From an uncultured bacterium (GTDB lineage Bacteria > Actinomycetota > Actinomycetes > S36-B12 > CAIYMF01): DNA of 64,000 bases. The DNA lies in assembly GCA_903826575.1 (NCBI GenBank), contig CAIKEU010000001.1:1-64000 (forward strand), in the 5' to 3' direction. The position numbers and the translations under genes are program-made. The notes under the pieces were generated by a model that had not been told where the DNA came from, searched no databases, and saw nothing but the letters and a program-made list of their open reading frames with translations. This document shows, one piece after another, positions 44,580-52,385 of this stretch (position 1 is its first letter; each line of letters starts with the position of its first letter).

Positions 44580-45299
44580 TTAGTGTCCCATTCCCAGGCC
44601 ACCGTCGACCGGAATGATCGCACCGGTGATGTATCCGGCGGCGTCGCTTGCCAAGAATGCCACCACCTCGGCGATTTCTTGAGGGCTCGCAAGACGGCCA
44701 AGCGGTACCGAGTTGAGAATTTCAGCTTTGCGGTCCTGCGCCAACTCTGCCGTCATATCCGTCTCGACGAATCCGGGTGCGACAACGTTTGCGGTGATAC
44801 CGCGGCTACCAAGTTCACGGGCAATAGAACGCGCCGCCCCGATCAGGCCCGACTTGGACGCTGCGTAATTTACTTGACCCGCAGATCCGAGCAGACCCAC
44901 AACGCTGGATACGAACACGATGCGTCCTTTGCGAAGTTTCAGCATCCCCTTGGCAGCCCGGCGCGACACACGAAGCGCACCCACCAAGTTCGTTTGGATG
45001 ACATCGTCGATGTCCTCGTCAGACATGCGCATAAGCAGTGTGTCGCGCGTGATCCCCGCATTCGCGATCAGAATCTCAACCGGCCCCCAATCGGCTTCGA
45101 TACGGTCAAACGCGGCATCGACACTTTCGCGATCGGTGACGTCCGCTGCGAGAGCGAGCACATTCGTCCCCGCCAACTCAGTCGGTAACTCACCCGACCG
45201 AACAGTGATGGCCACACGGTCGCCCTGGGCGTGAAATGCCTGAGCGATCGCTAATCCGATCCCACGATTGCCACCGGTGACCAGTACGACCCGATCCAT
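44580..45299 (-). CDS. fabG: 3-oxoacyl-ACP reductase (MabA/FabG type)
   Basis: NADPH-dependent reductase of fatty acid elongation. TGGNRGIGLAIA cofactor motif near residues 8-19, NAG, and the catalytic SS131-132, Y145 and K149 (YAASK) are present; ends in VDGGLGMGH as in MabA. ATG 45299 is preferred over the adjoining GTG 45302 because GGGGAG is 6 nt from the ATG. A -10-like TAGGTT lies upstream on the minus strand. First gene of fabG-fabI-sixA. Confidence 0.94.
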   Translation of the reverse strand: MDRVVLVTGGNRGIGLAIAQAFHAQGDRVAITVRSGELPTELAGTNVLALAADVTDRESVDAAFDRIEADWGPVEILIANAGITRDTLLMRMSDEDIDDVIQTNLVGALRVSRRAAKGMLKLRKGRIVFVSSVVGLLGSAGQVNYAASKSGLIGAARSIARELGSRGITANVVAPGFVETDMTAELAQDRKAEILNSVPLGRLASPQEIAEVVAFLASDAAGYITGAIIPVDGGLGMGH

Positions 45300-45429
45300 C
45301 ACTCACTCCCCAACCAATGAGACCAACGCGTGTAAACCTATCTGCGAATGACCGCGTTCACGGAACTGCGACACAGTTTCAAACACCTTCAATGTAGTGG
45401 TTTGACGGGTGTAGGGAGCACAACCCCAA

Positions 45430-45435
45430 TACGCT
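45430..45435 (+). promoter_or_regulatory. -10 element for the quinone reductase gene (leaderless)
   Basis: TACGCT, 6-nt spacer, ATG 45442. The spacing picks this ATG over the out-of-frame ATG at 45438. A TTGACG at 45402-45407 is too distant (22 bp) to be an ordinary -35. Confidence 0.65.
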
Positions 45436-45441
45436 CGATGC

Positions 45442-46428
45442 ATGCGTGCTATTCGAGTTGACTCATTTGGTGGTCCAGAAGTTCTTGTCGAAACGGATGT
45501 GGAAACTCCCACGCCGGCGGACGGCGAGTGGTTGATCAAGGTGACAGGTGTTGGGCTGAACTACGCCGACACCCATCAGGCCGAGAACAGTTATCTGTCG
45601 GAGCAATCTTTGCCCTTCATCCCGGGCATGGAGGTTATTGGCGAGGTTGTGAACGGTGAACGCGCTGGTGCGCGAGTTTGCGGATTCGTCTCACGTGGCG
45701 GCGCGTATGCCGAGTACGCGATCACTCGACCCGAATTATGTTTCGCGGTTCCGGATTCAGTCGGCGATGTGGCGGCCCTGTCGTTGCTAGTTCAGGGACT
45801 TACGGCGCATCACCTCGTGCACACCGTCTCCCGATTGCAGCCTGGCGAGTCAATCGTTGTTAATGCTGCAGCGGGAGGTGTCGGGAGCCTTGCCGTCCAA
45901 CTCGCGCACAAGGCGGGGGCGGGCAATGTCATCGCCACCGCATCCACCCCGGATAAGCTTGAGTTGGCGATGAAGTTAGGTGCAACAACCGGGGTTTTAG
46001 CCACCGGAACGGAGTCCGCCAAGGAGATAGCGACCGCCCTGCGTTCAGCTAACGCGGATCGCGGCCTGGACGTTGTCTTGGAAATGGTTGGTGGCTCAGC
46101 TTTCGACGGTGGGCTGCGAGCACTGGGTCGCTTCGGTCGGATCGTCTGCTTCGGTAATGCATCGCGGACGCCACAGTCGGCGGTTAATCCATCTGACCTG
46201 ATGGTTGGGTCAAAGTCTGTAATCGGGTACTGGCTTGTTGATTCGATGGCCACACCCGAGACCATGATCGCCCCAGTGCTGGCTGACCTGGTCAGCGCGG
46301 TCGCGTCGGGCGAGTTGCGCACGCTCCCGGGAGCGACATACGCATTGGGCGACGCTGGTCAGGCACATCGTGATATCCGCGATCGCAAGACCACCGGCAA
46401 GGTCATCCTCGACCCCAGACTGGGCTGA
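45442..46428 (+). CDS. NADPH:quinone reductase-like medium-chain dehydrogenase
   Basis: Zinc-independent MDR-family oxidoreductase of 328 residues. GroES-like N-terminal domain with GVGLNYADTHQAENSY and PFIPGMEVIGEV; Rossmann domain with VVNAAAGGVGSLAVQLA (about 138-154). Likely reduces quinones or other enones with NADPH. Stands alone between the divergent fabG operon and tldD. Confidence 0.88.
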   Translation: MRAIRVDSFGGPEVLVETDVETPTPADGEWLIKVTGVGLNYADTHQAENSYLSEQSLPFIPGMEVIGEVVNGERAGARVCGFVSRGGAYAEYAITRPELCFAVPDSVGDVAALSLLVQGLTAHHLVHTVSRLQPGESIVVNAAAGGVGSLAVQLAHKAGAGNVIATASTPDKLELAMKLGATTGVLATGTESAKEIATALRSANADRGLDVVLEMVGGSAFDGGLRALGRFGRIVCFGNASRTPQSAVNPSDLMVGSKSVIGYWLVDSMATPETMIAPVLADLVSAVASGELRTLPGATYALGDAGQAHRDIRDRKTTGKVILDPRLG

Positions 46429-46490
46429 CTGTGATTGGTGCAGAGTCTTATCTCACGTCCATCTGGTTCCACTGCTGGTAGGAGAAAACC

Positions 46491-48023
46491 GTGACTAACC
46501 GAACTGTCGACCATGACTTCCTAGCCTTGCCTTTCGCTCAATGCCAGGACGCTGCGCTCTCGCGGGCTCGTGAACTTGGCGCGGGGCACGCCGATGTCCG
46601 AATTGTTCGCCTGCAGAACTCGTCAATAAATCTTCGAGACGCCCGCCTTGACGGCAACGTCACCTCAGTTGATTCAGGACTCTCCGTTCGAGTGTTGGTT
46701 GATGGATGTTGGGGTTTCGCGGCCACCGGCGAGATCTCGTCCGATGCGGCGGCTCGAATTGCCGAGCGCGCGGTAACAATGGCGAAAGTGAGCGCACCTC
46801 TAGTAACACAGCGAGTCGTTCTCGCCCCGGAGCCAGTACATGTGGGCAATTGGGTTTCGGCCTACGACCTTGATCCGTTTGAGGTTCCCGAGGCAGATCG
46901 CATCTCACTACTCGCCGAGTACAGCGACCGATTGTTGACGCACACTGCCGTGGCCCACACCGATGCACGGGTCCTTGCGGTCAAGGAACAAACGTTCTAT
47001 GCCGATCTCGCTGGTAGCCGAACGACACAGCAGCGTGTTCGGATCGAAGCCGAATTCACAGCCGTCGCCATCGATAGTGAAACGGGCGCATTCGAGACAA
47101 TGACAACGACCGCTCCCCCGGTCGGCCGCGGCTGGGAGTACCTCACCGGTGGTGGTCAGACGATCGGCGGTGCACGGGTGTGGGATTGGAATTCCGAGTT
47201 AGCGGGCCTTCCAGAACTTCTTCGCGAAAAGTTGCACGCACCATCTGTCGACGCCGGTCGCTACACGTTGGTGATTGATCCGACGAACTTGTGGCTCACC
47301 ATCCACGAGTCGATCGGGCATGCGACTGAACTCGACCGAGCGCTTGGTTACGAGGCGAACTACGCCGGGACGTCGTTTGCCACTCCCGACAAACTCGGCA
47401 CGCTGCAGTACGGCACATCGTTGATGAACGTCATTGGTGATCGTACGGTGACGCATGGATTGTCCACCGTTGGCTGGGATGACGAAGGGGTTGGCGCCCA
47501 GGAGTGGGACATCGTCAAGGACGGTGTACTCGTCGGATATCAACTCGATCGTTCGATGGCCGCCGAGTTCGAGCTTCCTCGATCGAATGGGTGCGCCTAC
47601 GCGGACAGTGCAACGCACACGGCGATTCAACGAATGCCGAACGTGTCACTGAAAGCCGATCCGGTCGGGCCATCCTTGGAAGCTCTGATTGGCGGTGTCG
47701 ACGACGGTATCTACATCGTCGGTGACAAGTCGTGGTCAATTGATATGCAGCGCTTCAACTTTCAATTCACCGGACAGCAATTCCACAAAATCAAGGCCGG
47801 CAAACTCGCTGGACAGGTGAAAGATGTGGCATATCAGGCCACTACAACTGATTTCTGGGGCTCGATGACGGCTGTCGGTGGACCCTCGACGTATCTGCTT
47901 GGTGGAGCGTTCAACTGCGGCAAGGGACAACCTGGTCAGGTGGCTCCCGTGTCACATGGCTGCCCGGCTGCGCTGTTTGAAAATGTCAACGTCCTCAACA
48001 GCGTGAAGGAGGCTGGACGATGA
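46491..48023 (+). CDS. tldD: TldD-family metalloprotease
   Basis: Catalytic half of the TldD/TldE protease, which in Escherichia coli processes microcin precursors and the CcdA antitoxin. The zinc motif HESIGH (H272, E273, H277) lies in IHESIGHATELDRALGYEAN. 510 residues. Shine-Dalgarno GTAGGAG 6 nt before the GTG. The stop overlaps the tldE start (ATGA). Natural substrate here is unknown; no RiPP precursor is visible nearby. Confidence 0.93.
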   Translation: MTNRTVDHDFLALPFAQCQDAALSRARELGAGHADVRIVRLQNSSINLRDARLDGNVTSVDSGLSVRVLVDGCWGFAATGEISSDAAARIAERAVTMAKVSAPLVTQRVVLAPEPVHVGNWVSAYDLDPFEVPEADRISLLAEYSDRLLTHTAVAHTDARVLAVKEQTFYADLAGSRTTQQRVRIEAEFTAVAIDSETGAFETMTTTAPPVGRGWEYLTGGGQTIGGARVWDWNSELAGLPELLREKLHAPSVDAGRYTLVIDPTNLWLTIHESIGHATELDRALGYEANYAGTSFATPDKLGTLQYGTSLMNVIGDRTVTHGLSTVGWDDEGVGAQEWDIVKDGVLVGYQLDRSMAAEFELPRSNGCAYADSATHTAIQRMPNVSLKADPVGPSLEALIGGVDDGIYIVGDKSWSIDMQRFNFQFTGQQFHKIKAGKLAGQVKDVAYQATTTDFWGSMTAVGGPSTYLLGGAFNCGKGQPGQVAPVSHGCPAALFENVNVLNSVKEAGR

Positions 48024-49420
48024 GTTCACATGTCATTCCGACGCCACAGGAAATTGTGGAATCGGGTTTGGCCGCGGCATCGGACGTGAAGGGCTGTGTG
48101 GTAATCGTCACCTGCTCTGCAATCGCAAATGTTCGCTGGGCTAGAACCACGCTCACCACGAACGGCGAGACGTTTTCGGTGTCTGCAGCAGTTGTGGCGA
48201 TCGTGGATGTTGAGGGTGGTACCGCAGCCGGATCTGTGACGGGGCAAATCGATAGTCACGAGGATATTGACCGGCTTGTTTCGGCAGCCATCGCCGCGGC
48301 GCAACAGGCGGGTCCCGCTGACGATGCTGCGGACTTACCAGATTCACTGACGACGGCTGATTGGTCGCTAGAGCCGGGGCTAGCGACGAGTGATTCGCTG
48401 GCCGAGGTGACGCCGGCCCTTGGACGCATCTTCGTCGACGCCCGCGCAGATGGAATTGAACACTTCGGTTACGCCGAGCAGGCTGTCATCACAACCTATG
48501 TCGGAACGTCCACAGGCACTCGCGCTCGATTCGAAGGGCCCGAGGCGAGGTTGGAACTCACCGCCAAGAGCCATGATCGCTCACGCTCGGCGTGGGCAGG
48601 TCGGTCGAGTCGCCAACTTCAGGACATCGACGTCGCCGCGGTGGATGTTGAATTACGCCAAGGACTCGAGTGGCAAGCCACCCGCATCGATATCGAGCCT
48701 GGTCGACATACCGCAGTGTTGAGTCCGAGTGCTGCGGCTGATCTCATCATTGATCTCTACTGGTCCTCGATGGCCCGAGACGCAGCCGAAGGTCGCAGCG
48801 TCTGGAGTAAGCCAGGGGGCGGCACCCGCATCGGCGATGCCGTTGCTGATCCACGGGTCACGATTGCCAGCGATCCAGCATGGCCGGGAATGGAGGCAAT
48901 CCCGTTCGCCACGGCGGTGGTTTCATCCGCGGCCTCAAGTGTTTTCGACAATGGTCTGCCTCTAGAGCCGATTACGTGGATCGAGAAGGGGGTTCTTCGA
49001 AGTCTCATTTCGACTCGGGCCACGGCCGTTGAATCGCTGGTTCCACTTGCGGTTGCCGTCGATAACCTACGGATGGACGTTGAGGCTGGGAACGGCTCGC
49101 TAGCTGACGTCGTTGCCCGAGTCGAGGACGGTCTACTCATCACCTGTCTTTGGTACAACCGCGTCGTTGATGCCCAAACGCTTCTCTTGACCGGCTTGAC
49201 GCGAGACGGGGTGTACGTCATTCGCGGCGGCAAGGTTGTGGGAGCGGCGTCCAACTTCCGTTTCAACGATTCGCCGGTGGACGTTCTTACCCGAATCCTC
49301 GATGCAGGCGACACAGTGCCAACCCTGGCGCGCGAGTTCGGCGACTATTTCAACCGCGCAGCGATGCCGGCACTGGTCGTCGAGGGTTACAACTTCTCGA
49401 CCGTGTCCCAAGCGAGTTAG
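48020..49420 (+). CDS. tldE: TldE/PmbA-family protease subunit
   Basis: Partner of TldD, 466 residues, same fold but without the zinc HExxxH motif, as expected for TldE. ARFEGPEARLELTAKSHDRSRSAWAG and the C-terminal VRGGKVVGAASNFRFNDSPVDVLTRIL match the family. Coupled to tldD by a four-base overlap. Its stop overlaps the stop of the convergent GNAT gene by four bases. Confidence 0.92.
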   Translation: MSSHVIPTPQEIVESGLAAASDVKGCVVIVTCSAIANVRWARTTLTTNGETFSVSAAVVAIVDVEGGTAAGSVTGQIDSHEDIDRLVSAAIAAAQQAGPADDAADLPDSLTTADWSLEPGLATSDSLAEVTPALGRIFVDARADGIEHFGYAEQAVITTYVGTSTGTRARFEGPEARLELTAKSHDRSRSAWAGRSSRQLQDIDVAAVDVELRQGLEWQATRIDIEPGRHTAVLSPSAAADLIIDLYWSSMARDAAEGRSVWSKPGGGTRIGDAVADPRVTIASDPAWPGMEAIPFATAVVSSAASSVFDNGLPLEPITWIEKGVLRSLISTRATAVESLVPLAVAVDNLRMDVEAGNGSLADVVARVEDGLLITCLWYNRVVDAQTLLLTGLTRDGVYVIRGGKVVGAASNFRFNDSPVDVLTRILDAGDTVPTLAREFGDYFNRAAMPALVVEGYNFSTVSQAS

Positions 49421-50016
49421 TGGACAGGAAAATCGCCCTGCTCCAAGTGCGCTCCGCGCCACGGCCCAGGAGTGGGCGCACGCAGGTCGCGGTACTCGGT
49501 AGTGGTCGAGTAGGGACGTAGCCCGCGAGCCTTGTAATTCGCCAGCGCGGTGGGTGAATCCAGATCGCAGGTATGAACCCACACGCGGGTCGTTCCCTCA
49601 GTTTCCCACGCCCGACGCAAGGCTTGAGTGAGCAACCATCCGCCTAGGCCAAGCCCGGCGTAGCCCGGAAGTAAGCCAAAGTAGGCGAGCTCCACAGTGC
49701 CATCCGGCGCGCGGTCAAGTTCAAAATACCCGGCGGGTGCCCCATCCACCGTGCACACCCAGAGTTCATAGCCGGGCGCCTGAACCCACTCGGACCACTG
49801 CTCGTAGGTCCACGGAATCCGGTCCACCCAGTACCAGTTCCCGCCGACGGCTCGATAGAAAAAGCGCGAGTATTCCGGGCTTGGTGTACCGACCCGGGCT
49901 AGGACTGGCGAAACCTTCGGCTCAGCGCTACCGCGGACGTCGCAAGCGTCAGTAGTCTCGAGTGCCGTGACAACGACCGGACTGAGTCCCTCAGCGGGAC
50001 CGTCGGACAGCGTCAT
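49417..50016 (-). CDS. GNAT-family N-acetyltransferase
   Basis: 199-residue acetyltransferase with the acetyl-CoA motif ELAYFGLLPGYAGLGLGGWLL and a C-terminal WVHTCDLDSPTALANYKARGLRPY, the usual end of the GNAT fold. Acceptor unknown. It follows the dodecin gene after 9 bp and is probably read with it. Confidence 0.85.
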   Translation of the reverse strand: MTLSDGPAEGLSPVVVTALETTDACDVRGSAEPKVSPVLARVGTPSPEYSRFFYRAVGGNWYWVDRIPWTYEQWSEWVQAPGYELWVCTVDGAPAGYFELDRAPDGTVELAYFGLLPGYAGLGLGGWLLTQALRRAWETEGTTRVWVHTCDLDSPTALANYKARGLRPYSTTTEYRDLRAPTPGPWRGAHLEQGDFPVH

Positions 50017-50025
50017 CGGTCTGCT

Positions 50026-50238
50026 TTATGAGTCTTCAAGTCGGAAACCGACCTTCATCCCCACTTGGATGTGGTCGATACCGCCATCTTGGATGTGGCC
50101 GCGAATCTCGGTCACCTCGAACCAATCCATGTGCCGGATGGTCTGTGACGCACGCTCAATCCCATTACGGATCGCTTGCTCGACACCATCAGGTGACGTG
50201 CCAACAATTTCGGTTACTCGGTATGTTCGGCTGCTCAT
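50026..50238 (-). CDS. Dodecin
   Basis: 70-residue flavin-storage protein that forms hollow dodecamers. YRVTEIVGTSPDGVEQAIRNGIERA and the DWFEVTEIRGHIQDG segment with its flavin-contacting Trp are diagnostic, as is the final QVGMKVGFRL strand. Upstream, a 19-bp dyad resembling an iron box (50312-50330) lies between this gene and the divergent DUF3099 gene. Confidence 0.92.
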   Translation of the reverse strand: MSSRTYRVTEIVGTSPDGVEQAIRNGIERASQTIRHMDWFEVTEIRGHIQDGGIDHIQVGMKVGFRLEDS

Positions 50239-50311
50239 GACCCTATCTTGACGTACGTGGCTTTCGACGTGCGAGCCGCATCACAAAGTTCGCTTCCCAG
50301 ATGCCGATAAG

Positions 50312-50330
50312 TAAGGCAGGGCTTACCTTA
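50312..50330. promoter_or_regulatory. Candidate DtxR/IdeR-type iron box
   Basis: TAAGGCAGGGCTTACCTTA: perfect 5-bp arms TAAGG and CCTTA around 9 bp, 19 bp in all, the size and layout of DtxR-family operators (TTAGG-N9-CCTAA). By hand I count 13 of 19 matches to the consensus as I recall it. It overlaps the -10 TACCTT (50324-50329) of the DUF3099 gene. Confidence 0.5.
50324..50329 (+). promoter_or_regulatory. -10 element for the DUF3099 gene (leaderless)
   Basis: TACCTT, 6-nt spacer, ATG 50336; lies inside the right arm of the iron-box-like dyad. Confidence 0.65.
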
Positions 50331-50335
50331 GGAAT

Positions 50336-50623
50336 ATGGCCAATCCGGAGGTTCACCAAATCACCGATGCCGGTGTTTCGCTGTCGGACGACCAGGTTGG
50401 TAGAACCCGCAAGTACCTGTGGTCGATGGCCCTGCGCACGGTGTGCTTTGTAGGTGCCGTGATCGCGCCTTCACCATGGCGATGGATCATGATCGTCGCG
50501 GCTCTTTTTCTCCCGTACTTGGCCGTTGTCGTGGCCAATGCTGGTCGTGAGAAATCAGATGGCGGCACGGTGAGTTTAGTCGAGGTCCGAAATGACAATA
50601 GGGCTATAGAGCGTGGTCGTTAA
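50336..50623 (+). CDS. DUF3099-family membrane protein
   Basis: 95 residues with two membrane helices (about 33-48 and 50-68) after the N-terminal ITDAGVSLSDDQVGRTRKYLWSMALRTVCF block that marks DUF3099. Function unknown; the family is confined to actinomycetes. Predicted iron-responsive if the overlapping dyad is functional. The SURF1 gene follows but has its own promoter. Confidence 0.85.
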   Translation: MANPEVHQITDAGVSLSDDQVGRTRKYLWSMALRTVCFVGAVIAPSPWRWIMIVAALFLPYLAVVVANAGREKSDGGTVSLVEVRNDNRAIERGR

Positions 50624-50654
50624 ACCCCGGCTCGGACATCTCTGGTTCGAAGTT

Positions 50655-50660
50655 TAGTAT
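50655..50660 (+). promoter_or_regulatory. -10 element for the SURF1 gene (leaderless)
   Basis: TAGTAT, 6-nt spacer, GTG 50667. Confidence 0.7.
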
Positions 50661-50666
50661 TGCACT

Positions 50667-51482
50667 GTGGGCAAATACGGATTTCTCAGACGTCCCAAGT
50701 GGCTTGGGCTTCTGGCTGCCGTTGTCATCATCGTCCCATCGTTCTTTCTCCTTTCCCGTTGGCAATTGAGTCGACTAGATGAGCGTCGTCACTACAACGA
50801 CCTCGTTACGAACCAGGGCGCCGCGAAGCCGGTGCCGCTTGAGTCACTGCTCACAGCTGGAGCCCCCACGTCCACCGTGACCGATCAGTTGAGATGGCGT
50901 CCGGTCATCGTCACTGGTCATTACGATGCCGCCCATCAAGTGCTGGTCCGTAAACGTCCTTTAAACGGCACGGATGGCTTTTGGGTAGCTACACCATTGA
51001 TCACAGACTCCGGTGCGGTGGTTGTGGTCAATCGCGGCTGGATCAAAGTCAGCGGAGCTGCCACATCGACTCCGCATGTTCCTGCGGCGCCCGATGGCGT
51101 CGTTACGGTGGTCGGACGCATCCAGCCTTCGCAGATCGGTGATGGGCCACAACCGCCGGATATGCCCATTGGACAGATCAGTGAACTTGATATTGCCGCT
51201 ATCGGTGGGCAGTTGGGCTCGGTCTACCCCGGCTTCGTCGAATTGATCTCGTCGACACCGGCCCAGGACTCCGGCCTGCAAGCACTTCCACTGCCAGATC
51301 TGACGGACGGCCCGCACCTCGCGTACGCGATCCAATGGGTTCTGTTCGCGGGTGTGACCGTCGCGGGATACGTCATGTTGGCCCGACGTGAGCGTGAGTA
51401 CGAGGCTGAGTTAGCCGAGGAGCGGGCGCTGAAAAAGGCGGTCGCCAAGGCCGAGGCAGCCGAACGTACGCCGAACGGGTGA
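50667..51482 (+). CDS. SURF1-family cytochrome oxidase assembly protein
   Basis: 271 residues with an N-terminal helix (about 10-28), the SRWQLSRLDERRHYN motif, a periplasmic domain (WRPVIVTGHYD, VRKRPLNGTDGFWVATPLI, VVVNRGWI) and a C-terminal helix (YAIQWVLFAGVTVAGYVML). SURF1 proteins help insert heme a into cytochrome c oxidase, which implies aerobic respiration. Ends in a charged coiled tail. Confidence 0.92.
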   Translation: MGKYGFLRRPKWLGLLAAVVIIVPSFFLLSRWQLSRLDERRHYNDLVTNQGAAKPVPLESLLTAGAPTSTVTDQLRWRPVIVTGHYDAAHQVLVRKRPLNGTDGFWVATPLITDSGAVVVVNRGWIKVSGAATSTPHVPAAPDGVVTVVGRIQPSQIGDGPQPPDMPIGQISELDIAAIGGQLGSVYPGFVELISSTPAQDSGLQALPLPDLTDGPHLAYAIQWVLFAGVTVAGYVMLARREREYEAELAEERALKKAVAKAEAAERTPNG

Positions 51483-51545
51483 TCTCCCGTCACCCTGCGT
51501 GCCTCTCAGTCGGACATCTGTGACAAATCGAGGCACTATGGAGGC

Positions 51546-52331
51546 ATGGATCTTGGATTGAATGAACGAGTTTTCGTCGTTACCGGCGGCTCGCGTGGCT
51601 TGGGTTTCGCAGGTGCGAAAGCGCTTGTCGCGGAAGGAGCAAAGGTTGTCATCGTTGCTCGTGACGAAGCAGTCGTTGCCCAAGCTGTGTCAGAACTCGG
51701 TGGCGCCGAGCACGCCGTTGGTCTACCTGGAGATATCTCCGACCCTACGACAGCCGAGCGAGTGATAGCCGGCGCCGTTGCTCGATTTGGTCGCTTAGAC
51801 GGGAGCCTGATCAGTACAGGTGGACCCACGCCGGGAAGTGCCATGCGAACGACGGATGAGGTGTGGCGAGAATCCTTTGACCTCGCATTCCTCGGCCCAT
51901 TGCGCATCGCCCGCGCTGTGGCCAACGCTGCAACGGCACCTGACGCTGACCTGACAGGTACAAGCGCGTCGATCGTCTTCGTACTCAGCACGAGTGCCCG
52001 TGAGGTGATGAGCGGTATCTCCACCAGCAACGGTTTGCGCCCAGGTCTTGCCATGTTGGTAAAGGATTTAGCTGATGAACTTGCACCACGCGGGATTCGC
52101 GTCAACGGGGTTCTACCAGGCCGACTATCGACCGACCGAATGTTCGCGCTCGATGCACGTATGGGTGCTCCAGACATGGTTCGCCGTCGTAATGAAGCGG
52201 CAATCCCGCTTGGTCGCTATGGCGAACCGCATGAGTTTGGCACTGTGGCCGCCTTCCTGCTTTCCCCAGCGGCCTCCTACGTGACAGGAACCCTGATGCC
52301 CGTTGACGGTGGGGTACTGCGCAGTATCTAG
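51546..52331 (+). CDS. Short-chain dehydrogenase/reductase
   Basis: 261-residue SDR with TGGSRGLGFAGAKAL cofactor motif near 14-28, the DISDPTTAERV acidic strand end and the NG-rich active region; the catalytic block is less canonical (STSAREVMSGISTSNGLRPGLAMLVKDLA) with no YxxxK, Ser replacing the usual Tyr position. It may therefore be a divergent or non-standard SDR. CACTAT lies 6 nt before the ATG, so a leaderless start is possible. Confidence 0.82.
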   Translation: MDLGLNERVFVVTGGSRGLGFAGAKALVAEGAKVVIVARDEAVVAQAVSELGGAEHAVGLPGDISDPTTAERVIAGAVARFGRLDGSLISTGGPTPGSAMRTTDEVWRESFDLAFLGPLRIARAVANAATAPDADLTGTSASIVFVLSTSAREVMSGISTSNGLRPGLAMLVKDLADELAPRGIRVNGVLPGRLSTDRMFALDARMGAPDMVRRRNEAAIPLGRYGEPHEFGTVAAFLLSPAASYVTGTLMPVDGGVLRSI

Positions 52332-52385
52332 TGTCTTAGACGTTTCACGCGGCCGAGAGCAACTGTGAGCTGTGACCAGCCAGAT

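Noticed and set aside
46491-49420. TldD/TldE as part of a peptide-natural-product cluster
   Set aside because: No precursor peptide, cyclase or exporter gene is adjacent; neighbours are housekeeping genes.
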